Shown piece by piece: positions 1 to 4,946 of a stretch of 5,549 bases of DNA. Source of the stretch: Bacteroidales bacterium (lineage in GTDB: Bacteria > Bacteroidota > Bacteroidia > Bacteroidales > UBA7960); contig SKNE01000004.1 in the NCBI GenBank assembly GCA_007120675.1, forward strand, positions 1 to 5,549, written 5' to 3'. Both the position numbers and the translations under genes were made by a program. The notes beneath the pieces are model-generated. The model saw only the letters and a program-made list of their open reading frames with translations. It did no database searches and was not told where the DNA came from. Position 1 is the first letter of the stretch; each line of letters starts with the position of its first letter.

Positions 1-1161
1 CCTATCGGCCAGCCAGACGACGCTGTCGCGCGTCATGTGGTAAACCGACAGGAGGTTCTGTCTCCTGACCCTGTTCCAGCTCTCCTTCTCGTGGGTTTTG
101 ATGAGGGGGTCCTCGCCGTGCCAGACATCCACCTCGGCCCCGGCCCTCAGGGAGTCGATCACAGAGTGATGCGCCGGGTCCTCTTCCGGACGTGCGGCAA
201 AACGTTCCGGCCTCACACCAAAAAACAGCCGTTCGCCATCGCGGGTCCACGACAGGCTATTGTCAAAAGGCAGGAAGTAGCCTTCCCGCACATCCTGCTG
301 TCCAAGCAACGCATCCGGCCGCTCTTGTCCGGGCCGCCAGCGGAAGAGGCTGGCCGTCTCTGCCGTGTCTTTTTCCAGGTCTGCCGCACGCATATAGGCC
401 AGCATGGGGTCGCCCTCATGCCAGGTGAAGCGGCCAAAGCGATGGTGTCCAGCGGTGTCAATGGCCAGTGGCTCGGTATCCGGGCCCGCCAGGGAGAGGG
501 CATAGAGCCCGTTACCCAGATCGGTGGTATCTTTTCGCGTATACACCAGGGTGGTAGCCAGGCTGTCCACCGACCACTGGTCCACAAAGGACAGCGGACG
601 CACCCATTGGTTTTCCAGGTCGCGGACGACCAGGACGGTACCCGCCCCCTTCAGCTGCTCATTCACGGTGTCGCTGAGCAGGGTGTCTTCCACAAAGGCG
701 TGGTGGACAAAAAGCAGGTCGCGGACCTGGCTGAGGCCTGCCTGCTTGACATCCTCGTACACCAGCTGGTGTCCGTTTGAGGTGTCCACGATTACGGCCG
801 CATCGCTTGGCTGCTGTGACCCCCGGGCCGACTCCCGCTCGGTGAAAGGGGCCCGCTGTGTGAAGAGCGCCCACCTTCCCCCGGCTGAGAAGCGGGGGTT
901 CTCGGCACGGTCCACACGGTACTCGCGGCGGCCATCGGCCGACACCACCACACCGTACCCGTCGCCCCGGTCGGGCCAGGCAGCATAGGCAATCCAGGAG
1001 CCATCCCCGCTGATCTGCAGGGAGTGGTTATGGATGTGGTGAAAATTCATCACGTCTTCCAGCGTCATGGCCCGTTTCCCTTGTCCATAAAGGGAGTGGG
1101 AGAAGAGAATGAGGAGTGCAAAGGCAAAAACAGGGTGTAAGCGTTTGGAAAGGAGTGGCAT
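1..1161 (-). CDS. Secreted S9-family (prolyl oligopeptidase-like) peptidase, N-terminal part, cut by the left window edge
   Basis: The frame stays open from an ATG at 1161 to base 1, giving 387 codons without a stop. The N-terminus (MPLLSKRLHPVFAFALLILF...) is a signal peptide: a basic n-region, a hydrophobic core at about residues 10-20, and probable cleavage near G26/Q27, so the product is probably periplasmic or exported. The following residues (TLEDVMNFHHIHNHSLQ, then ISGDGSWIAYAAWP) resemble the start of the beta-propeller of Bacteroidota S9/DPP-IV-like peptidases. Further blade-like strands follow, such as PRFSAGGRWALFTQ near residue 80 and LSWTRDGERLFFGV near residue 305. The Ser-Asp-His catalytic domain would lie beyond the left edge and is not visible, so activity cannot be judged. 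The family cleaves peptides, often after proline. I chose this ATG because it gives the signal peptide and the next upstream in-frame codons run into a stop at 1213-1215. The gene is transcribed away from the aromatic operon and is probably unrelated to it. Exact subfamily is uncertain. Confidence 0.88.
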   Translation of the reverse strand, partial: MPLLSKRLHPVFAFALLILFSHSLYGQGKRAMTLEDVMNFHHIHNHSLQISGDGSWIAYAAWPDRGDGYGVVVSADGRREYRVDRAENPRFSAGGRWALFTQRAPFTERESARGSQQPSDAAVIVDTSNGHQLVYEDVKQAGLSQVRDLLFVHHAFVEDTLLSDTVNEQLKGAGTVLVVRDLENQWVRPLSFVDQWSVDSLATTLVYTRKDTTDLGNGLYALSLAGPDTEPLAIDTAGHHRFGRFTWHEGDPMLAYMRAADLEKDTAETASLFRWRPGQERPDALLGQQDVREGYFLPFDNSLSWTRDGERLFFGVRPERFAARPEEDPAHHSVIDSLRAGAEVDVWHGEDPLIKTHEKESWNRVRRQNLLSVYHMTRDSVVWLADR

Positions 1162-1200
1162 GGAACAAACAATCTGGTGAACAATCAATCGTTGACAAGA

Positions 1201-1236
1201 CAAAAATACAAGTTAATTTTTTCTTGGTTTTTCAAA
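1201..1236 (-). promoter_or_regulatory. Candidate Bacteroidota-type promoter for the S9 peptidase gene
   Basis: On the minus strand, bases 1208-1201 read TATTTTTG, a full match to the Bacteroidota -7 consensus TAnnTTTG. A TTTG at 1236-1233 could be the -33 element, but the 24-nt spacing is longer than the usual 19-21. The predicted transcript would begin near 1194, giving a 5' leader of roughly 30 nt. The match is by eye and the region is AT-rich, so a chance hit is possible. Confidence 0.5.
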
Positions 1237-1253
1237 AATTATGGTTATCATTG
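1224..1253 (+). promoter_or_regulatory. Candidate promoter for the tyrA-aroF-aroB-aroE leader transcript
   Basis: TTG at 1224-1226 is followed after 19 nt by TATCATTG at 1246-1253, which matches the Bacteroidota -7 consensus TAnnTTTG at all but one defined position, with normal spacing. Transcription would start near 1258-1262, about 10 nt before the leader peptide ATG at 1270. An alternative of sigma-70 appearance is TTGACA at 1192-1197 with TAATTT at 1214-1219 (16-nt spacer). Either position puts the Tyr-rich leader peptide at the 5' end of the transcript. It lies back to back with the peptidase promoter. Confidence 0.45.
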
Positions 1254-1269
1254 CACAGCGTTTACGAAA

Positions 1270-1320
1270 ATGAGGACAGAAAGAACATATCACACCTATT
1301 ATTATTATCTCCTTGTTTAG
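1270..1320 (+). CDS. Tyrosine-rich leader peptide (16 aa) of a transcription attenuator upstream of tyrA
   Basis: The frame reads MRTERTYHTYYYYLLV and ends in TAG at 1318-1320. Five of its 16 codons are TAT (Tyr), four of them consecutive at 1297-1308. An intrinsic terminator follows at 1375-1397, and the next recognised biosynthetic gene is tyrA, the tyrosine-branch dehydrogenase. A run of codons for the end product, a short peptide, a downstream terminator and the matching pathway gene together are the hallmark of ribosome-mediated attenuation, as in trpL, hisL and pheL. Expected behaviour: when charged tRNA-Tyr is scarce the ribosome stalls on the TAT run and the operon is read; when tyrosine is plentiful it reaches the stop and transcription ends. 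CTCC at 1309-1312, in the last codons, can pair with GGAG at 1321-1324, as a protective 1:2-type hairpin would. The ATG is preceded by an A-rich stretch (ACGAAA) without a Shine-Dalgarno site, usual for Bacteroidota. There is no Phe or Trp codon, so the signal should be tyrosine only. Confidence 0.85.
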   Translation: MRTERTYHTYYYYLLV

Positions 1321-1374
1321 GGAGCCCGGGTGTATTGTCGTTTGTCCATTTTAATACAGCACAGAAATTCGGAG

Positions 1375-1397
1375 CCCCATTTTGATGGGGTTTTTTT
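1375..1397 (+). terminator. Intrinsic terminator of the first (Tyr leader) attenuator
   Basis: CCCCAT at 1375-1380 and ATGGGG at 1385-1390 form a perfect 6-bp stem with a TTTG loop, followed directly by seven T (1391-1397). The stem can be extended by A-U and G-U pairs into the T run. No plus-strand gene other than the 16-aa leader precedes it within the window, which argues for attenuation rather than an ordinary gene end. The competing antiterminator is not clean. Upstream GGAGCCC at 1321-1327 pairs only imperfectly with GGAGCCCC at 1371-1378, and CCGGGT (1326-1331) can pair with ATTCGG (1367-1372). Confidence 0.82.
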
Positions 1398-1643
1398 ATG
1401 CAGACCATGGTGATGTTTCAACGGGTTAACAAAAACACTTTCAGCGATTTCGGCGTCCCGGAGCTGGTGGACCTGAAACAGGAGTACCTGTTGGGGTCAA
1501 GCCGTATCAATTTCCTTCCTTGCAACGCTTTGGGAAGCCTGGAGCGGGAGGAGCTGGGACAGGCGGGCCGGCAAGGGTTTGCCTGCATCACGTTTTCCGC
1601 TTATAACCATTATTACCAGGCAGGTCCCGGCGAGGCTTACTGA
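1398..1643 (+). CDS. Small ORF of unknown function (81 aa), candidate long leader peptide of a second attenuator
   Basis: This frame starts at an ATG directly after the T tract of the first terminator and ends in TGA at 1641-1643, 61 nt before tyrA. In-frame alternatives are ATG at 1407 and 1413. I do not recognise the protein. It has no transmembrane segment or signal peptide. Its middle (about 1455-1577) uses many C- or G-ending codons, like the neighbouring genes, which hints that it is translated or derived from coding DNA. Its end is Tyr-rich: residues YNHYY at 1602-1616, plus a final Tyr codon at 1638-1640. The last codons (from 1632) form one arm of a helix that competes with the terminator at 1676-1700. 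A ribosome finishing this frame would cover that arm, whereas one stalled at YNHYY would leave it free. That fits a second Tyr-responsive leader, although 81 codons is long for one. A decayed gene fragment is an alternative. Confidence 0.4.
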   Translation: MQTMVMFQRVNKNTFSDFGVPELVDLKQEYLLGSSRINFLPCNALGSLEREELGQAGRQGFACITFSAYNHYYQAGPGEAY

Positions 1644-1682
1644 TGTTGTCGTAAATAGTATGAACACAAAATGGTAGGCCTC
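1632..1682 (+). promoter_or_regulatory. Candidate antiterminator helix of the second attenuator
   Basis: GAGGCTTAC at 1632-1640 pairs with GTAGGCCTC at 1674-1682 over 9 continuous base pairs with one G-U, and two further wobble pairs extend it inward. The 3' arm covers 7 of the 8 bases of the terminator's 5' arm (1676-1683), so the two structures cannot form together. The 5' arm overlaps the last codons of the upstream frame and touches its stop codon, the position expected if ribosome location decides between the structures. Pairings were worked out by hand; energies were not computed. Confidence 0.5.
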
Positions 1683-1700
1683 CTGACGGGGGCCTTTTTT
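1676..1700 (+). terminator. Intrinsic terminator immediately upstream of the tyrA start codon
   Basis: AGGCCTCC (1676-1683) and GGGGGCCT (1688-1695) form an 8-bp GC-rich stem with one U-G pair and a TGAC tetraloop, followed by a T run at 1695-1700. The tyrA ATG begins at 1705, only 4 nt later. A strong terminator so close to a start codon cannot be the end of an upstream gene without silencing tyrA unless it is conditional or tyrA has its own start further in, which its intact N-terminal Rossmann motif excludes. Conditional readthrough is therefore the simplest reading. Confidence 0.75.
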
Positions 1701-1704
1701 CGTT

Positions 1705-2571
1705 ATGAACGTTTGCATTGTAGGAATGGGACTGATTGGCGGGTCGATGGCCATCGACCTGAAGCAACGTGGTTTTGCGCACCATATCATCGGTGTCGAC
1801 AATAACCCCATCCACCGGAAGGTGGCCTCCCGGAAAAGACTGGCCGACGAAATGCTGTCCCTGGAAGAGGGGGTTCGTGCAGCAGACCTCATTATCCTGG
1901 CTACGCCCCTGGATGTCATACAGGAGCTGTTGCCCCTGGTGCTGGACAGGACAAATGGCAGCCAACAGGTTGTCACCGATACGGGATCGACCAAGGGGTG
2001 CCTTGTCTCCGCCGTGGCCGGTCACCCCAACAGGCATCAGTATGTGCCCGGACACCCCATGGCGGGGACAGAGCAGTCGGGGCCCCTGGCTGCCTTCAGC
2101 GGACTCTTCGACAACAAGTGCGTCATCCTGTGTGACCGCGAACAGAGCGACACCAGCGCGCTGTCACTGACCGAAAAAATGTACCAGTGCCTGAATATGC
2201 AGGTGATCCACATGCAATCCGACGCCCACGATGTCAGCGCCGCCTACGTTTCCCACATCTCCCACATCGCCTCTTTTGCCCTTTCATCCTGTGTACAGGA
2301 GAAAGAGCGCAACGAAAAGCATTTGCTCAGTCTGGCCGGCGGTGGCTTCACCTCCACCGTGAGGCTGGCTGCCAGCGATTCCAGCATGTGGACCCCCATC
2401 TTTACAAGGAACTCAAAGCCTGTCCTGGAGGCACTTGATGCCTACATCCGGCACCTGTCCCTTTTTCGCGACCAGATCGCCAGGCAGGACAGCCAGGGGA
2501 TCCACGAAATGATCAGGGCGGCAAATAAAATTCAGGAAATCATTCACCTGCCTGTCCACCAGGGCTCGTGA
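1705..2571 (+). CDS. tyrA: Prephenate dehydrogenase
   Basis: The 288-aa protein oxidatively decarboxylates prephenate to 4-hydroxyphenylpyruvate, the committed step to tyrosine, in the cytoplasm. The N-terminus begins directly with the first beta strand and the Rossmann loop GMGLIGG (residues 7-13). Asp32, at the end of the second strand (GVDNNP), suggests NAD rather than NADP use. Active-site motifs are DTGSTKG (92-98), GHPMAG (116-121) with catalytic His117, His175 and SHISH (183-187), and TVRLAASDSSMW (218-229) with Arg220. The spacings of Ser95, His117, His175, His187 and Arg220 agree with the Aquifex aeolicus enzyme (Ser126, His147, His205, His217, Arg250). The length fits a stand-alone dehydrogenase with neither a chorismate mutase nor an ACT domain, so feedback sensitivity, if any, is not evident. 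The start at 1705 is fixed by the motif position. It is the first biosynthetic gene after the leader, and the chorismate mutase supplying its substrate is encoded by the next gene. Confidence 0.95.
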   Translation: MNVCIVGMGLIGGSMAIDLKQRGFAHHIIGVDNNPIHRKVASRKRLADEMLSLEEGVRAADLIILATPLDVIQELLPLVLDRTNGSQQVVTDTGSTKGCLVSAVAGHPNRHQYVPGHPMAGTEQSGPLAAFSGLFDNKCVILCDREQSDTSALSLTEKMYQCLNMQVIHMQSDAHDVSAAYVSHISHIASFALSSCVQEKERNEKHLLSLAGGGFTSTVRLAASDSSMWTPIFTRNSKPVLEALDAYIRHLSLFRDQIARQDSQGIHEMIRAANKIQEIIHLPVHQGS

Positions 2572-2576
2572 AACGG

Positions 2577-2600
2577 GTCACCAGGGGACACAGAGGTGAC
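2577..2600 (+). other. Hairpin in the tyrA-aroF spacer
   Basis: GTCACC (2577-2582) and GGTGAC (2595-2600) form a perfect 6-bp stem with a 12-nt loop in the 47-nt gap between tyrA and the DAHP synthase gene. It is followed by an A-rich, not T-rich, stretch, so it is not an intrinsic terminator on this strand. It could affect mRNA processing or stability, or be chance. The A-rich bases after it (2601-2618) probably serve as the translation-start context of the next gene. Confidence 0.35.
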
Positions 2601-2618
2601 AAATAAAAACAACCAAAC

Positions 2619-3731
2619 ATGAAAAACAGTAACGATATCAGACCGCCGGTCAACGGCAAAGCCGGGCGGATAGTGATTGCAGGGCCCTGCAGTGCGGAGT
2701 CGCCCCGGCAGATGATGGAGACGGCCAGGGTCCTTGCTGCCTCCGGGCAGGTGGACTTCTTCCGTGCCGGGGTATGGAAGCCCAGAACCTCCCCCGGCTC
2801 GTTCCAGGGTGTGGGCTCCAGGGCACTGAAGTGGCTCCAGGAGGTAAAGCAGGAGACGGGCCTGGCCATCTGCACCGAGGTGGGCAGCGTCCAGCACGCC
2901 GTCGAGTCGCTGGACCATGGCCTGGACATGGTTTGGATAGGTGCCCGCACGGTGAGCAACCCTTTCGTGGTGCAGGAAATTGCCGATGTGCTGAAGGGAA
3001 GCGGCATCCATGTGATGGTCAAGAACCCCATGGCACCCGACCTTGACCTGTGGGCGGGCAGCATCCAGCGCCTTCGGCAGTCGGGCACTGAAAAGGTGTG
3101 GGCCATCCACCGGGGCTTCTTTTACTGGGCACGTTCCGTGTTCAGAAACCACCCCTGGTGGCACCTGCCCATGGAGCTGAAGGCGCGCATGCCCGACCTG
3201 CCGGTGATCTGTGACCCCAGCCATATTGCCGGTGACCGCCGGCTGGTCCCCATGCTTGTCCAGCGCGCCATGGAGATGCCCTTCGACGGACTGATGATCG
3301 AGGTGCACCCTGATCCGGATAAGGCCCTGAGCGATGCCAGCCAGCAGCTCACACCAGCCGCCTTCCTTCAAATGATGAGTCATAATTTCAGGAAGCAGAA
3401 TCCCGGGAAAGAGAAGCAGAACCGGGTGCTGGATGAGTTGCGCGCAGAGATCGACGGGATCGATCAGCTGCTGGTCTGGGCACTGAGTAAGCGAATGAAG
3501 CTGGCGGGGGAGATTGCCGGCATAAAGCGCAGGCACAGGATGGCACTGCATCAGCCCGGGCGCTGGGAGCAGGTCATTCAGAAGGTCACCTCACTGGGCC
3601 AGGAGGGGGGACTGCGAAGTGACTTCATCACCAAGCTGTTTGAAGACATTCACCACGAATCCCTGTCGGTGCAGCAACGGCAAAAGCAACAAAGGATCAT
3701 ATCAGGAAATCGCCCTACCTTTGTGAGATAA
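2619..3731 (+). CDS. aroF: Bifunctional 3-deoxy-7-phosphoheptulonate (DAHP) synthase / chorismate mutase
   Basis: This 370-aa fusion acts at both ends of the pathway. The N-terminal domain (about 15-255) condenses phosphoenolpyruvate and erythrose 4-phosphate to DAHP. The C-terminal AroQ-fold domain (about 268-355) converts chorismate to prephenate. DAHP synthase motifs in order are GPCSAES (22-28), RAGVWKPRTSP (49-59), GARTVSNPF (108-116), VKNPMAPD (134-141), HRGF (164-167), CDPSHIAG (198-205) and MIEVHPDPDKALSDASQ (226-242). Metal ligands are inferred as Cys24, His202, Glu228 and Asp239, with the last three spaced as in the Thermotoga maritima type I-beta enzyme. The mutase domain keeps Arg275, Arg292, Lys303, Arg315, Ser348 and Gln352, matching Arg11, Arg28, Lys39, Arg51, Ser84 and Gln88 of the E. 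coli domain. Trp316 and Gln312 stand where E. coli has Glu52 and Asp48. The start is the first ATG after an A-rich stretch. The symbol is by function; the protein is not closely like E. coli AroF. The mutase feeds TyrA directly. Confidence 0.95.
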   Translation: MKNSNDIRPPVNGKAGRIVIAGPCSAESPRQMMETARVLAASGQVDFFRAGVWKPRTSPGSFQGVGSRALKWLQEVKQETGLAICTEVGSVQHAVESLDHGLDMVWIGARTVSNPFVVQEIADVLKGSGIHVMVKNPMAPDLDLWAGSIQRLRQSGTEKVWAIHRGFFYWARSVFRNHPWWHLPMELKARMPDLPVICDPSHIAGDRRLVPMLVQRAMEMPFDGLMIEVHPDPDKALSDASQQLTPAAFLQMMSHNFRKQNPGKEKQNRVLDELRAEIDGIDQLLVWALSKRMKLAGEIAGIKRRHRMALHQPGRWEQVIQKVTSLGQEGGLRSDFITKLFEDIHHESLSVQQRQKQQRIISGNRPTFVR

Positions 3732-3737
3732 GCGAAA

Positions 3738-4769
3738 ATGATGGAAGAGATTGTCGTCAAGGGGGTATCGGGCAAGAGCCGCATCATCTTTGGGGATATG
3801 CGGGATAAGCTTACGGGGCTGATCCCCGGCCAGGCCCTTTTTGTTGTCACCGACAGGCAGGTTCACACACTCTACGCAGAACGCTTCCCACGCTGTCCCG
3901 TTTATGTCACGGAGGCGGGGGAGCAAAGCAAGAGTCCCGCCGTGGCCATGGACATATGCCGCTGGCTGCTGGCCGCGGGGGCGGGACGCGATGCGTTCAT
4001 CCTTGGCATTGGCGGGGGGGTTGTCTGCGACCTGGCCGGCTTCGTGGCGTCGGTCTATATGCGGGGACTGGACTTCGGCTTTGTGGCCACCACCCTGCTG
4101 GCCCAGGTGGACGCCAGCGTGGGGGGCAAAAACGGTGTGAACCTGGACGGCTACAAGAACATCGTGGGCACCTTTAACCAGCCCCGCTTCGTACTGTGCG
4201 ACACCAGCCTGCTGCGAACCCTGCCCGAAGCTGAACTCAGAAACGGACTGGCCGAAGTGGTCAAGCATACGCTCATTGCCGACAAGGCCATGTTCCACCT
4301 GCTGCGGAAACAGGCCGGTGACATCCTTTCGCTGGATCAACCGCTGATCCATAAGGTGGTGGCGCATTCGGTGCGGGTGAAGGCCGGCGTGGTGAACCGT
4401 GATGAGAGGGAGCGCGGCGAACGGCGTAAGCTCAACCTGGGACACACCTGGGGCCACGCGGTGGAAAAGACCCAGGGGATCCCCCACGGACAGGCGGTGA
4501 GCATTGGGCTGGCTTTTGCCGCCGGATTGTCAGAGCACAGGGGGCTGCTGAAAGCCCGGGAGCGCAGTCAGCTCCTTGAACTGCTCGCCGCCCTCGGCCT
4601 GCCTACAGCAACAAAGGGGGATCGCGGGAAGGTCTTTGCTGCGATGGTGAAGGACAAAAAAAGGGAGACAGGCCATATCCATTTTGTCCTGATGAAAGGG
4701 ATCGGTGAGGTGGTGGTGGAACCCATCCCCCTGGGGGAGCTGGAGGCTTATGCGCTCCGCCTGCCATAG
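3738..4769 (+). CDS. aroB: 3-dehydroquinate synthase
   Basis: The 343-aa cytoplasmic enzyme converts DAHP to 3-dehydroquinate, the second step of the shikimate pathway, using NAD and a divalent metal. Recognisable motifs are GGGVVCDLAGFVASVYMRG (92-110, NAD-binding glycine loop), TTLLAQVDASVGGKNGVN (118-135), GTFNQP (144-149), RNGLAEVVKH (168-177), LNLGHTWGHAVE (232-243), PHGQAV (249-254) and KDKKRETGHIHFVL (305-318). The metal ligands should be Glu173, His236 and His250. The length is normal for the family and no key residue is missing. It starts 6 nt after the stop of the DAHP synthase gene, at a tandem ATGATG; I used the first ATG, but the second would differ by one residue. The tight spacing supports cotranscription, and its substrate is the product of the gene before it. 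Confidence 0.96.
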   Translation: MMEEIVVKGVSGKSRIIFGDMRDKLTGLIPGQALFVVTDRQVHTLYAERFPRCPVYVTEAGEQSKSPAVAMDICRWLLAAGAGRDAFILGIGGGVVCDLAGFVASVYMRGLDFGFVATTLLAQVDASVGGKNGVNLDGYKNIVGTFNQPRFVLCDTSLLRTLPEAELRNGLAEVVKHTLIADKAMFHLLRKQAGDILSLDQPLIHKVVAHSVRVKAGVVNRDERERGERRKLNLGHTWGHAVEKTQGIPHGQAVSIGLAFAAGLSEHRGLLKARERSQLLELLAALGLPTATKGDRGKVFAAMVKDKKRETGHIHFVLMKGIGEVVVEPIPLGELEAYALRLP

Positions 4770-4823
4770 CGCCGGGCGGGCAATACGCTTACACAGGCGT
4801 TAAGGCTGGCCCGGGCGGGCGGA

Positions 4824-4946
4824 ATGGAACCGGAAAACGGAGAATACCGCCGGAGGTCCATGCGGTTATCAAGAAATTTGCGTTCTGCGGGAGTGGGCCC
4901 CGGGCGGAACGGGCGTAATGAAACAAGAAAACGGAGGGTTCGGTGA
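4824..4946 (+). CDS. Doubtful Arg-rich small ORF (40 aa) overlapping the aroE start
   Basis: The 176-nt spacer between aroB and aroE is GC-rich and contains one frame from ATG 4824 to TGA 4944-4946, sharing the A of the aroE ATG (TGATG). The product would be 40 aa with 12 Arg, strongly basic, with no hydrophobic segment or recognisable domain. The stop-start overlap is typical of translational coupling, which is the only real argument for translation. Against it: the composition is what a random GC-rich stretch yields, and much of the Arg content comes from CGG and AGG codons in repetitive sequence. An internal ATG at 4860 would give 28 aa. The spacer otherwise holds no T-run terminator that I can see. 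Confidence 0.2.
   Translation: MEPENGEYRRRSMRLSRNLRSAGVGPGRNGRNETRKRRVR

Noticed and set aside
37..780. Long open frame on the plus strand (247 codons) opposite the peptidase gene
   Set aside because: It is antisense to a frame with a signal peptide and recognisable propeller strands, and its translation shows no domain. GC-rich codon use on the true strand explains the absence of stops.
1116..1385. 89-codon plus-strand frame crossing the divergent promoter region
   Set aside because: It begins inside the peptidase signal-peptide region in antisense, runs through the promoters, and reads the leader's TAT run in another frame as Leu codons. The 16-aa Tyr frame explains that sequence better.
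1579..1677. Alternative frame over the second leader reading ITIITRQVP, resembling a Thr/Ile leader peptide
   Set aside because: It has no ATG, only a possible TTG at 1579, and Ile/Thr control makes no sense for tyrA. The overlapping frame with Tyr codons fits the downstream gene.
1660..1677. Five-codon mini-frame MNTKW whose stop lies in the second terminator's 5' arm
   Set aside because: It is too short to separate from chance, and a single Trp codon is weak evidence. Ribosomes there would simply disrupt the hairpin, so it is noted but not called.
1162..1704. T-box riboswitch or TyrR operator as the tyrosine control element
   Set aside because: I see no T-box consensus (AGGGUGGNACCGCG-like) and no TGTAAA-N6-TTTACA palindrome. 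The leader-peptide explanation is supported directly by codons and terminators.
2544..3551. 335-codon open frame on the minus strand
   Set aside because: It lies opposite the DAHP synthase-chorismate mutase gene, whose motifs are complete. The minus-strand product shows no domain and is His/Pro-rich in the manner of shadow frames.
3702..4487. 261-codon open frame on the minus strand
   Set aside because: It is the complement of aroB, which has all family motifs; the minus-strand product has none.
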